Positions 21,435-33,418 of a DNA stretch of 64,000 nt are shown here, piece after piece; the first letter of the stretch is position 1, and the number at the start of each line of letters is the position of its first letter. This DNA is from Plutella xylostella (taxonomy: Eukaryota > Arthropoda > Insecta > Lepidoptera > Plutellidae), in assembly GCF_932276165.1 (NCBI RefSeq), contig NC_063992.1, positions 4,846,001-4,910,000 on the forward strand. The letters are read 5' to 3'. A program made the translations under genes and the position numbers. The notes below the pieces were generated by a model. The model saw only the letters and a program-made list of their open reading frames with translations. It made no database searches and was not told where the DNA came from.

Positions 21435-22075
21435 ATAAACAAACAAAAAACCCGACTGCACGCTAAAAATATGAAAACAAGTCCCAATGTTAATGGAAAG
21501 TATCGTAGGCGGGGACCAGCAGAGGGTTCACCATTTAGCTGAATGTTACTTAGAAAACGGCCTTGAGTGGCGGTCAAGTTGGTCCCCGCCTGCGATACTT
21601 TCCATTAACATTGGGACTTGTTTTCATGTTTTTAGCGTACAGTCGGGTTTTTCGTTTGTTTATAATTGTATTTTTTTATTTGTAACTTTTTAGTTGTTTT
21701 TATTTTATGAAATTTTACGTCAGTAGTTCATGATCATTTTTTATTTCAATAATTTTGGTGTTGTTATTTAAATACCTTCAATATGCATATTTTTATAATG
21801 TGAAAATCAAGCCCTTTCATTTGATACCTTACACGGCAAAGTTGAATTATTATTTTTTCGATCATCACGTTATGTCCTCTAGAGGGCGCTATGTACATTT
21901 TAATAGAACGTCACATAGCCTATAACCATCGCGCCATCAATACGCTTCTAACAATACCTCATACATCAAAATCTATCAAGCCGTTTAGGCTACAGGAGGG
22001 AACAAAGAAACAGACAAACATACATACATACAATCAAAAAACATTACCCTCCTCTTTCGGCAGTCCGGTAAAAAG
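21435..22075 (+). mobile_element. Second family of palindrome-headed TIR element
   Basis: Arms of about 85 bp (21435-21519 and 21580-21666) contain caagtcccaatgttaatgg and its complement around a ~60-bp loop. About 400 bp of AT-rich interior follow, closing with cggcagtccggtaaaaagg, the inverse of the start aaaaaacccgactgc. The layout matches 511-1106 and 59977-60742, though the sequence differs. No coding capacity. Confidence 0.65.
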
Positions 22076-22086
22076 GAGTAAGACAG

Positions 22087-22225
22087 GGGGTCATTCTGAA
22101 CTTTTGCTCTACGAGTTTTGGAAATTAACTTTGTTGGACATGTGACTTTTTACCATCGAAAACGAATATTTTTTTTCGCGAATTTGCAAATCTCATAGAA
22201 CAAAAGTTGTTCAGAATGACCCCTT
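22087..22225. mobile_element. Fold-back MITE
   Basis: The ends ggggtcattctgaacttttg and caaaagttgttcagaatgac are inverted repeats. The core (gtgactttttaccat, ttttttttcgcgaattt) is shared with the MITE at 35077-35339 and with the one split by the Gypsy element. Confidence 0.65.
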
Positions 22226-23107
22226 GAGTCATCCCCTTTTGGCTTAGTATAGCCCTTTTGCGACACTATGTATTTACTTTGCTTTGTCGTCGGGGTTCAG
22301 TTGGCTGGAGGATGCCCGAAACTTATTATCTACACTTTAATACTTGTAGTTACCTTTCTACAAGTAAATACCACATTTGTTTGAGAAAGCTAATCGGGTT
22401 CCGAGTATAGAGTAAAGTGGCACCCCTATTAATTTCTACTCTTTCCTGGTGCCTACCAGTGTAAGTAAGAATTATACTTACTTACCCTAAAATCACCCAA
22501 AATGTACTTGAACATAATTGTCAATAAAGTTGGCGAGTAAAAGTTTATCGACCCACTGTGCAAACTTACATGTGTGCGTGTCACTGCGTGTGCTGTGTGA
22601 AGAGCATTGAAAACCCAAAATTGGCGCGGCACGTCACCCTGTACGGGCCCTTAAGCCGTTCATTAAAATTATATTTAATGAGCCTCCCTGGAAACTTTTT
22701 AATTAATTTTCATTAAAGAGGTTAACACTTGGGTACAATAATATGTAAAAGGATTTATGCGGCATTAAACAGTATAGGTATTGTAATAGTATCATCATTA
22801 GTAAATGGCAGAAATAACTAGAACAACCAACCGTAAAGTGTTAATTATCGGTAGAACATACAAAAGTCACTTAAAATTATTAGTATCAGTAATAATCCTT
22901 TTTCTATTTGTTGGATTTTATATTGTAACAATTTTAACCCCATTATAGGTGGATGCCCTTGTTTAATAACCATCGTAATGCCAGTATAGTCAGTAACTAA
23001 TTGTATTTATTAGAGGAACATACATAGGCCATCTTAAACGGGATGGGATAGGATAAGTTTCTATTAGTTTAGCCTCAGTGCAGGCAGACCGCTACTGGCA
23101 GGACTAA
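22226..23107. other. Anonymous AT-rich DNA
   Basis: No gene, RNA or repeat boundary is recognised. Confidence 0.4.
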
Positions 23108-23301
23108 TCCTAACTAATATTATAAATGCGAAAGTAACTGTGTCTGTCTGTCTGTTACTCTTTCACGCCAAAACTACTGAACGGATTTGAATGAAATTTG
23201 GTATACATACGCTCTAGACCCTGGGAAAGAAAATAGGCTACTTTTTATCCCGGAATTCCCACGGGTAAACTTTTTAAGGCGAAGCGAAGCGCGACAGCTA
23301 G
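23108..23301 (+). mobile_element. Short Helitron-like non-autonomous element (Lep1 type)
   Basis: Starts TCCTAACTAATATTATAAAT preceded by A, and ends GCGACAGCTAG followed by T, with no TSD. These are the boundaries expected of a Helitron inserted at AT. Just before the end lies a short GC-rich repeated gcgaagc motif that could form the terminal hairpin. A (gtct)n run sits at about 23138-23156. It has no coding capacity. Confidence 0.75.
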
Positions 23302-23905
23302 TTTGAATATAAAAGTGTTCATATGAGACATGCAGGATTTCTGTTGTTTCTGTGATATATTTTAGTAAACGCAACCTAGTTCAACGATTTATTGTCAACG
23401 TAAGCTGAGAAAATTAAGTTGGTATCCAAATTGAATTGAGTTTGTTTAAAATTAATTTGATTAATTTAAGCATACTTAGTTAGATACGTAATAATTATGG
23501 TCAAGGTCCCCGAAGTGAGCCACCCGCAATGAAATTGCTCAGTGTGACGAGTGCATTGAACTGCTGATGGTAAGATCACTGATAAAATTCACTCCTGTAT
23601 ATAATGTAGGCTGAATACTTACATGGTTAAATATATTCAGTATTGATTGACATCATGGTGGTTACTTTGCAATTTATCTTGTGTCGTTTGCTACTGACGC
23701 GACGACGCGACGGCTCCCCAAAACGTTATTAATTAGCACACTCTTATGTAATTACTTATAGATTAAGGGCACTTTATACATTTGGTTTAAAATATATTTT
23801 AGACTGACAAGTACCTATAATAAATTATTTTAGAATATGATAAACACACACTCGTGGGAATAGTATAATGTGAAGACAAGTTCAAAACGTTCATTGTAAC
23901 AATAA
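23302..23905. other. Anonymous DNA
   Basis: Nothing recognisable was seen. Confidence 0.35.
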
Positions 23906-24010
23906 TCATCATTATCATCATCACGTCCCCGCTGCTGGGGCACGGGTCTCCTTCCAATGTAGGAAGGGTTTAGGTCTAGTCCACCACGCTGCCCTAGTGC
24001 GGGTTGGTGG
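23906..24010 (-). mobile_element. RTE-type LINE 3' end fragment
   Basis: On the minus strand it runs from ccaacccgcac through a conserved block to cagcagcggggacgtgat and a (gat)n tail at 23906-23922. Near-copies stand at 25361-25468 and 41630-41740. A simple GAT/TGA tail is typical of RTE elements. Only the 3' end is present. Confidence 0.55.
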
Positions 24011-24170
24011 ACCCCAAAACAAGCAAGTTACAATTGTTACAATCGAGCTTTTATATTTTTTTATCATTATAACGTTACGAAATAGATCATAATAATTCTG
24101 TAGGTGACTACTTGTATCTAGAAACTCTTTGGTAGTTTTTGTTTAGTTTTGGCTAAGAAAATAATCTTAC

Positions 24171-24312
24171 AGGACTGGTTTTACGATGGTCAGATAAATG
24201 TTATCTTTGGACTAAAATTGTTGCTGACACTGTCTAATACAAACATTCAGACGCGACATCATCAGAATTATTCCTCATATAACGTTTATCTGAATACTGA
24301 AAAATCTGTCCT
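24171..24312. mobile_element. MITE of the 'gggc.gatttttcaatgg' group
   Basis: The ends aggactggttttacgatggt and the complement of ctgaaaaatctgtcct are imperfect inverted repeats. The subterminal text gtcagataaatgttatct and aacgtttatctga is nearly that of the MITE at 55198-55332. It is probably Harbinger-derived. The TSD is unclear. Confidence 0.6.
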
Positions 24313-24856
24313 AAAAACTCTATTGACATTTTGGAATGTACAAAGGTATATGGCAAAAGCCAAACCAATTATCCCTTTTCAACTCCATTTATTTCTCTTT
24401 ATAGTAAAGGTGTGTTATACTAGCGTTAGACCTGTCATAGAAGCATATGATATCGAAGGGTGAAACATAATAAAATGAAACATTTAAAATAATTACCTAT
24501 ATATAACAAAATATTATGTTTATAATGGCTTACCTGCAGCGGAATCCACAAAGTCATTGCGAACAACAAATCTAATTTTTAAACCGAAGCGAAGCTTGCA
24601 GCATTAGCTAAGTAGTCACAAATACATTTTACGAGTATAATATATTTAATTAATTTTACAAAACTCATATTTCGTTCACAGCTGTTCCATTTTCATTTGC
24701 ATAATTTAAGATTTTTTTCAATGCTTTTTTAATATTATATATATTCAAATTAATTATGTTTATTATTTCGTTTGGGTCAAAATTAATAATGCAAATTATC
24801 TTGGATTGTTTTTTATTAAGTAATTCGTTTGTCTAATTACACTACATAAGTAGTGT

Positions 24857-24907
24857 AATATTATGTTTTCAATTCTTAATAAAACTAAGAATTGAAAACA
24901 TAATATT
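24857..24907. repeat. Perfect 22-bp-arm hairpin
   Basis: aatattatgttttcaattct(ta), a 7-nt loop, then the exact reverse complement. It is AT-rich and isolated. It is not followed by the T run of a bacterial-type terminator and has no known role. Confidence 0.85.
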
Positions 24908-25360
24908 GCGATGAATATTCCTGCAATTTACCTATTTTGAATATTCGCCGTCAAATGTTGGCGTAGATAATAATATGTCGATTTCATACGCATACTATAC
25001 GCATTTTCTGTAAAAATGGGAGGAGGAGCTCGTTTTGAACTCGCCCATATACCCATAGAGTATATTAAATAACTGCAACTACTATACAGTGAATTACACA
25101 ATAGCATAGCTTTACAGAAGGAATAGGTAACAAGCACAAAGGCGCTGCGCATTTAAATTTTGTGCAATGTTTATTACGTTTCAGGAACATAAAATTGCTT
25201 CCTTTACGGTTCCTACGGTATTGCGAAGTCACTAAATATGCCGCGTCGGATGCCATGGTAACCAACTCTAAACATTCCTAGAGGGTATTCTAGGAAGCAA
25301 CATAATCTATCCATTCCAGATACTTTGAAATTTTTAGGAATAGAAAACGTAGGAAATACT

Positions 25361-25468
25361 TCATCATCACGACCCATCACGTCCTCACTGCTGGGGCACG
25401 GGTCTCCTTCCATTGATGGAAGGGTTTAGGCCTAGTCCACCACGCTGGCCTAGTGCGGGTTGGTGGAA
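25361..25468 (-). mobile_element. RTE-type LINE 3' end fragment
   Basis: Same block as 23906-24010, with gctggggcacgggtctcctt and gtgcgggttggtgga in plus orientation. The tail side carries atcatcacgacc. Confidence 0.55.
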
Positions 25469-26195
25469 ATACTTTATTATATGTATACTTAGTAATTAGA
25501 ATTAAAATAAAGCTTGAGCTTCAGTTGGCCTGGACAAAACTACCTATGTACGTGGTTTCGGTACGTATAATGAAATTCGGTATTTTAAACTTCGGTATTA
25601 TGAACCTAGGTACTTATTATGAACTTTCGGTATTATGACACGTACCCTATGTTAGACACGTAATATAAAAATATTAAATGCATAAAATAAAATGAGTAAA
25701 AGTAGTAGTTTTAGTATGTTTTAAGTACATTTTTAACCGATTCAGTATAAGGCATATTTTACATAGGCACATACCTATATTATGAACAATATTAATAATG
25801 TTTACATTGACTCTAGTACGTAATCGTATCGTAACAGGATCGTATAGCACCGGCCAATAGGGCAGTCAGGTTATTAGGTCAACTAACGGTTGATTCCGGG
25901 CCGAAATTCGCAAAATTTCACAACTAGCTCGGTATGCAACAGAACTGAAAACAATTCATAATTCCATGAATGGATTGTATCATTAGAGATTTTTTAGAGA
26001 TTTTTAGAGATTTATTTATTTCACCAAAAACATACGTACAAATTATATTGAGCACTGTTTTCCGAACTAGATATAAATCTGTATTTCAGAAAACAGTTCT
26101 CTTCCAGATTAGGGCCTTACTGGCAAATAAACAAAAATAGAACACAAAATCAAATAATAATTTAAATTAATTTTATAACCAGTGCGTGGGTGTCT
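25469..26195. other. Anonymous DNA
   Basis: 25560-25640 repeats the phrase 'ttcggtattatgaac' several times as short degenerate repeats. An 18-bp inverted pair (gaaaacagttct / aactgttttc style) lies at about 26052-26100. No gene is seen. Confidence 0.35.
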
Positions 26196-26361
<166 letters not shown>

Positions 26362-28013
26362 TTTCTGAGGAAATTTGTTTTGTGTAAAACATAATAGACA
26401 TTAAGCTTTACAAGTTTGGAATTCAGGGCGTGAATAATGAAAGTGTCCTAGCTGTTGTTGTATTGCCAAGGTAAAAGTACTGATTGGTAATAGATGCTCT
26501 TATTACCTATATCCATTTGTTTCCAAACTTCGTAATAGGTAATAGAGCGGTACTTCCGTACTCTCCAGCTACCATCTTACCTCCTAGTTGGTCCGAGCAT
26601 TTTCCTCATCACCTTTCTTTCCGCAACCAGAAGTTTATTCTCTTCCTTGAGAGTGAGTGTCCAAGCCTCAGAGCCAAAATTAAACCCTATATCTTAGCAC
26701 TAGCACGTATGAACAATAAAATAAACATACTAACATCTACTACGATGTGCATAAACAACTCTCGTGGCCTTTTTTAACACTCTGCATACCGCAGATTTTC
26801 ACTCAATTTCCCGGAAAAAAGTTATATGAAACAGGGGAGTTGGCTTTAAAAGTGCTCCAAGTTATGAAGTGCTATCGAAAATTCAAATTCGAGGCGTTCG
26901 AACGCGGGGATAAACACAGTCAGCTAACACACAGCATCAATGTCTGGATAAATATAAAGATATTTTTGTTTTATTCATTTTCATCTGGAAGGACTTTCTA
27001 GGCACCTGCAAGTTCAGTAAGAATATTTACTAAATAGGCATATAGGTAAATTATAAATATACATATTTTTTTAATAATGTAGGGCATTTTATGATGTAAA
27101 TAGGCCAGTAAATATTTTAACTGACATATTAAATTTATACAATATACAAATACTATAAGTACCTACCTAAGTAATTTAATGTTTAGATATACTCGTACCA
27201 AACAAGATGTCTCTACAGATAGTACCCAGTGAGCTCCCATTAAGTACTTATGTAGTATGTTTCTTACAGCACTCTAGGCACTAATACGTGCAATAAACTC
27301 TAGACAAGAGTTAGAACCTAAGTGCTTTCTCGGACACTGCACGTCTACAAATACTTACACAGGCCTAGTATGGTAGAGGATACTTTGTTATTGCAGCAAG
27401 ACTCTAAACGAATCGAAAAAGAAACTCATTTTATTATATTTTTCCACATATTGTTTTAGATTTTAAAAGATAAAAATGGCCGTTCTCTGTACGTTTTGAA
27501 CGTTACAGTGACATGGCTTCTAATACGGGTTTTGCAATTTGCGTAAACAAAAAAAAATGTTTTCTTCTGTCATCTGCATACATTATCTGTCAAAAGTTTC
27601 ATGATAGTATCCATTAGAGGCGCCACTTAGTTGCGAGAAAACGTATTTTTTTATAGTTTTCGTCAATCTATCAAACCTGTACTAGACCTACAGAACTCAG
27701 AAGTGGTAGTCTAGTTCTATTTCTTCTATACATATTTCTGATACAATCCTTCAATTTAATCTTAAATACTTATATGTAGCCGTCTCCTAGCACGCTGAGC
27801 AACTTTAAGAAAGTATAATACACGTAGAAAGCTGGCTACCAAAGCCGATTAAACAGCGCCGCCGCCGATTGAATAGTGCTTAGTGGTTTCAGGCAGTATC
27901 TAGTATGAAAATGTTCGTGCTTATCGGTGTTGGTGCTGCATAAAGTATAGAGATGGACAGTTTCGTGGTAGCTTTCCACAATTCTAGATGTATTTATGCG
28001 CCACGTCGAAAGA
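26362..28013. other. Anonymous AT-rich DNA
   Basis: Open frames up to 97 codons here (for example 26484-26777) have no recognisable domain, biased composition or splice context. I regard them as chance. Confidence 0.4.
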
Positions 28014-28156
28014 CTAGGGGTCACTCTAGATTGAAAAAAAAAGAATAAATGAGAGCTGTTATGTTACGTTTCCTATACATCAATATAGAGTCCTCGTTAG
28101 CTCAGCAGCGCTCCAAAGCTTTGCAAGCTCCGCACTACCTAGCTGTGACCCCCTAG
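28014..28156. mobile_element. Short MITE with 'ctaggggtcac' ends
   Basis: The ends ctaggggtcac and gtgaccccctag form inverted termini around a ~120-bp core that includes cagcagcgctcc. Related text recurs at 62404-62480 (ggggggtcactctatatgac, then cggagcgctgctg). A terminus alone appears at 30786-30803. Confidence 0.55.
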
Positions 28157-29552
28157 ACCCTTACGACGTATTTGAAAACGGTATTCTCAATTAAGCTCAA
28201 GTTTTGTCTATTCCAAAAGAAAATATTTTTACGTAACGCTATATTCTATTTCTTGAGCCTGCCATTATAATGACGTCATTATATTAATATTCCACATCTA
28301 AACGAGGTCATTAATATTCATAATGTTGTGCTTCTTATCAAATGCTAAATGTGTTTTATTGGCCATTTCATGTATTTATTATATTAATGCAAACCGTGGC
28401 TGATTTATTTAACAACACCAGAAAAATACGGCACCATAAGGCTATTAAAGTCCAGGTATTCCCTTACTTCGCTTATATTTGATAATACACATACCTGATG
28501 TAATGCAAGTATATTTAATTGTATAATAAACTTGTGTTTATTTTTGGATAGGCTCAGTTACAATTAAACTGAACTATTCTGAGGTAATCTCGCTTCCTAT
28601 TGGACAGAGGCCAACATATATATAACACTGAACATTGGCATCGACAATGACATTCAAACATGATTTTCATGATCGAGGTCTGCAGTGCTATTCTCTACCG
28701 TCGAGCGTGTGAACTGCATAATTCGGTATGTTAAGTAAAATTTAATGATGCTGATTCCAAAACCATTTCGAGATATTGTCCTCCTAGTCAATGTTTCATT
28801 GATAAAAAAATAAAAAAGCGAAATAGGTATTCCGATTTTATTAACAAAAACATAAATATACTTTGTCCTTCAAAACGCTCCTCAAGGTCAAATTTCAATA
28901 TTTATTTTCTTTCTTACCGAAAATTACAATAGTTAACAATGCTATTATCACTGTTAGTGTATCAAACAGACAAGAAACCATAACAAAGTACCACAGAACA
29001 CCTCTTTTATAGTGTAATTATGCATTATTTTAAAAATAAATTTCGCATAATGTAACGCGTGACGTCACGCTGTACAAAAGGAGCGGATCTTTAAAAAAAT
29101 TAATCAGAGCATCAAAATAAAAAAAAAACAAATTAGTGTCTTAAATTTCCACATACTTTAATAAGAAATGATAAAAAAATACCATAAAAATACTTAACAT
29201 ACCGAATTGTAGATAACTGTTTTAGAGGTCTTAAATAAATCGCATACGTGTAGTATAGGACCTGCCCGTGGACATGATTATGAAACATGAAAATACTGTT
29301 GTGTTGAATAATTTCAGAGGAAGGCCGTGGTCATATTTTATGCCACTATGTTGATTTCTTTTGTACCTAAACGTACTGTATACTTATACTTATACTGTAT
29401 ATTTATTAAACTGCATGTTTCAATACTCTATCTCTCGATAGCTAACAGAGTTTTGAACCTCCGTTAACGTTGCGTATCGTCAACTGTCACTGTCAAAATG
29501 TAAGGCAAAGTTAGTTCCAAAAGTGACATTTGTTTTTTTCCATAATATGTTA
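28157..29552. other. Intergenic DNA with two CRE-like palindromes
   Basis: TGACGTCA sits inside an 18-bp perfect palindrome at 28266-28283 and a 14-bp one (gcgtgacgtcacgc) at 29057-29070. No gene is recognised nearby. Confidence 0.35.
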
Positions 29553-29670
29553 GGTGGAATTTCACTAAACGCTAAACGTATTTAGTAGCCTGTCATACGT
29601 CTGTCAGTTAGTACAAAATGTATTTAAAATTTGATTTAAATACGTTTAGCGTTTGGTAAAAGTGACCCTT
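29553..29670. mobile_element. Fold-back MITE
   Basis: Left gtggaatttcactaaacgct and right agcgtttggtaaaagtgacc are imperfect inverted repeats with a short AT core. The TSD was not resolved. Confidence 0.55.
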
Positions 29671-29710
29671 CGTGTAGATTCGAAAACAGTATCGAATCCG
29701 GTGCACGCTG

Positions 29711-29800
29711 CACAGTTACTATACTATCATACGATTTTTCTGACACATAAAAAGTTGCATTCTGTCAAAGTCGTATGATACCTAGTAACTGTATAGAGTT
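29711..29800. repeat. Imperfect inverted repeat
   Basis: acagttactatactatcata and the complement of tatgatacctagtaactgta enclose a ~35-bp core. Probably an old MITE. Confidence 0.5.
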
Positions 29801-30808
29801 ATTGAAACTGGCAGTAAGTCACAATAACTTCTATAGAGCTTCCACTATGTTATTTTATTTTTGACATTTGCTTATGTCTGGTAAGTAAAGTTGGTTTTCC
29901 TTTGCAGTCTTCAAATATGTATGGGATTTCGAACGTCAAAAAACCAATAATATAATGGACAGAGTATAATCTGTATTTTTAGAGTAGATGAGATTGTTCT
30001 ACGAGAATAATATATTTCCCATCGATATAAGTAACCTCTATAGTCCGGATATTCCTTCGTCATCTCAAGTATTCTTTACTAAATAATTATGTTGTAGTAT
30101 CACACAGGCGGGTCAAGAGAGCGTCTTAATAAAGGGACCCAACAATAGATCTTATGGAGTAAGGGCCAGACGTTTCATAAGTTGCCCTTTACTTGGCCTT
30201 ATAAAACTGATGGATAAAAATATATAGGCTGGATTATCTGGACGTAGACAAACTCTGATCTCGTTTATTACGCATCTCGTGTATATAAAAATCATGCAAT
30301 ATATGAAACGTTCCATTTAGATAATTATTAAGTCTACGATACTTGAATTTTTCGACATCATGCAATGGCAAGAAATTACAGCTGCTAAAATAATTTCGTC
30401 TTTTCATTTCCTACTGGCGACTTTTTAAGTTATGCACTGCGTGGGTATAACTGCTTAAAAACTGTCAGTCATATTTACACGGGCGGCACCGCCGCCGCCG
30501 GCGACAGTCGAGCTAAGCAGAACTTGAAAATGTAATGCAGCGTTGTGATTGGCTGAATCTATTATCATTTTCCCTTCTGCTACATTCTCAAGACCCGCTA
30601 TATACCTAGGTACAGTCTACTGTTAGTACTGGGTTATTACTCATTCCACAATGTTAGACGATACGAAGTAAATATAATAATGGCGAAGAAAATTGCCCCT
30701 AAATATCTGAGCGGGAAAATTTCCGAAGTGCGTATCATCGCGTTGCCCCGGGGCAACGACGTAAATCGCATTGTTGGTGAGTGGGGGGGTCACTCTAGAT
30801 ATTTTTTT
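29801..30808. other. Intergenic DNA with small GC-rich islands
   Basis: 30480-30510 is a GC-rich stretch (gcggcaccgccgccgcc). 30752-30767 is the self-complementary gttgccccggggcaac. 30786-30803 looks like one end of the 28014-28156 MITE family. No gene was found. Confidence 0.35.
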
Positions 30809-30970
30809 TTATGATGACTCTGTAATGTAGCATTGCTGGGCAAAGGCCTCCTTATAAATTGACCACCGCTCCCGATCCTGTGCCTTCTTCGGCCATTGAG
30901 GCAAAAACCTGTCGAGGTTCGCCACGCCATCTCCGTCTGGGTCTTCCGCGACGCCGACGTCCATCATTAG
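30809..30970 (-). pseudogene. RTE-type LINE C-terminus fragment
   Basis: Minus-strand frame text LDRFLPQWPKKAQDRERW followed by EAFAQQ resembles the RTE reverse transcriptase end (aspartate-leucine-aspartate, 'AQDRxxW', 'GEAFAQQW'). Only the last ~45 residues are present. The Trp of the final QQW is Cys here. Confidence 0.5.
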
Positions 30971-31867
30971 GCACCTCTCTAGTTTATGAAAAACTAATGC
31001 TGGGGCCAAACTACAGTGATATGCGAATACTTACGGCGGTAATTGATGATATTAAACAATGAAAAATGTAGCTTATATTATTTGTTTCGTGATCGAATTA
31101 CTCACGGGCAATGAAAAGTTTTCACTGAGAAAAGCAACAAATTACTCCTAAACAGAAAAGGCTAGCTTAATGAAGCCTTCTGCAGTAGCAGAAACGTTCC
31201 GATAGCATAACAGCCGTCGATCGATCGTCGTCAAACTAGAGTAGACCTCCTCTGCGTGATCGCGACTGCTCTCAAACAATATCGATAAAATTGGAAATGC
31301 CAATCACACACTAACTATTCACCACAAATTTTAAATGAAAAGACAGTGGAAAGTCATTGGTTGAGGCTTGTTTCAAAAAAGTTATATAAGTAAATACTTT
31401 AATAATATATTAACAATAAAATACTTCAGTTCTATAACTAAAAATCCCCTCACGATAGTCCCTTTTATGACAAAGCAAAGCTCGCTGCATAGTTAGTACA
31501 TAAATAAAAGCAATTTATTGAGGATCCACCACTCATTAACCTGCTCATTCAATCAACTTGAAACGGTGAATCGGCACTACTTAATCATAATACTTAATAT
31601 TATAAAGAAACAAAAGATTTTGAGAAACCTCTTCAAAGACAATGCCACATCCAAGGGATATAATTTACTGTTTCATTCATCATCATTATCTAGATGTTGA
31701 TTGCGTGACCTAAATTAATTACTTACGTCAAAATTTTTGTATAAGTACATTCATTAGTTGCCCATCTACAATATATGAGTCATGTGTAACTTTAAAATTT
31801 ACAGAAGATATATCTACCTGCAGTACAGTAGACAATTTCAAATATTTAAACAACCTCCTACATAATA
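30971..31867. other. Anonymous AT-rich DNA
   Basis: No gene or repeat boundary is recognised. Confidence 0.35.
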
Positions 31868-31960
31868 AAATACATGGTGAGTCTTTCATAGATGCACATC
31901 AGAATGTTATGTGACTTACTTTCATATGTCCATGTACGAAAGACTCATCCTGTATTTTAC
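31868..31960. repeat. Imperfect inverted repeat with 'gagtctttc' ends
   Basis: atacatggtgagtctttcat is mirrored by atgtacgaaagactcatcct. A second pair sharing 'gagtctttcgtc' and 'gacgaaagact' lies at 32184-32276. These are probably two copies of a decayed MITE. Confidence 0.45.
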
Positions 31961-33408
31961 TTTTTAAAACAGAAAAATGTTGTTAAGTTATCACAATTTC
32001 ATATTGTCTGCTCGTTCTTGTTCATATTATATCACATCAACAACAACTTCAGAACTAGATGTAACGTCTACCGAGGTACCGAGTAGGAGACTCAACAATT
32101 CATATAATATAATATTGCCTGCAGCATTTTTAGTAAGTTTTATTGATATTAAAAATAATATTCATGAATTTTGTAAAAACAGGGTTGAGTCTTTCGTCAA
32201 TTCACATCCTGAAGTTGCTCTGAATGAAGAGATCATGGCCTATTTTCATAATAATTATGTGCACGGACGAAAGACTAGCTCTGTACATACTGAAAATCTT
32301 CTAATTAGATGTGGTCACAATAAAAGGGGGTTCTTAAACGCAATATTTTTTGTACCATGCTATTTTCCAAAATACTTGTAGAGTTTACATAGACATTCCC
32401 AATGCTTGCGTAAACTGGATGAAATAGCTAGCACACCGCAGTGTCAGAGAGAGTATGCTCCAACTGCCAAGTTTACTTGCCACTTGCCACAATCTTGGGA
32501 CCAGTCTCTAACTATTTTGCTTGGGGCTAAAATATCTTACTCATTTAAGCTGTAATTTGGTGTAAAAGGTATACTGTCACTCCATAAGCATTTTCCCGAA
32601 AAGAAAAAATATAAATAATATGATATTTATGTATAATTATGTACCAATTCCTATATATCGTAGCATAATGTATTTAATTTAATTTCTGGCCAAAAGCATC
32701 TATTTTTACTCGACAGTGCTAATGTTACCTATATCATCTTTCAATGCACTGCATATAATATCATAAATTCGGGAAAACAGGGTTAAAGTTTATAAAATTA
32801 TAAAAGTCGAAAATAGTAAATCGTTGTAAGTAATTTCTTCGTGTCTTTCATAGGTGTCTTGTTAAAAAGAACCTGCATTTGGAAATTCCAGCTCCGTTTT
32901 TGTAAATCTTATTTGATTTGCAAAGCGGGATCTTCTTTATGGATTTAATGAAATAAGTGGTTGCAAATAACAACCATACTCTGAACCCTGTCTGTAACCT
33001 ACACTAAATTGTATGTTAATAACTGCCTGCAGGTATTCTTTGTATTAATTATGTACGTCAAAATTACTAATAGAGTGACGGATAAGACAGAACAGCTATT
33101 TAAAAAAATTAAATCTATAAATAATCTAAATTCAAATGGTATCTACTTACCGATATGTCTATGTCTTGGCATGTGACAATTTAATTTCATTATAAAGCAT
33201 ACCTAAGAACTTGAAGCAATGCCTGTGGTATGGCAATTGTCGCCATGCGCACATATTGGGCAGGCGGCCAACTATGCAGAAGTTATTAAGCTATTCCCCT
33301 GTGACGTTGGACCAGCCCAGACGTTATCTGAACATACCACTTTATGCAAACTAGCTGCAACATTTTAATATAGGAATGGTGCGAGAGGGCGACTGAAAGT
33401 AGGTATAT
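31961..33408. other. Anonymous AT-rich DNA
   Basis: A 134-codon frame at 31977-32381 covers the second inverted-repeat remnant and has no recognisable domain. I do not call it a gene. Confidence 0.35.
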
Positions 33409-33418
33409 ATAGGTAGGT

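Noticed and set aside
31977..32381. 134-codon frame
   Set aside because: It overlaps an inverted-repeat remnant. Composition is AT-driven, with no domain or splice context.
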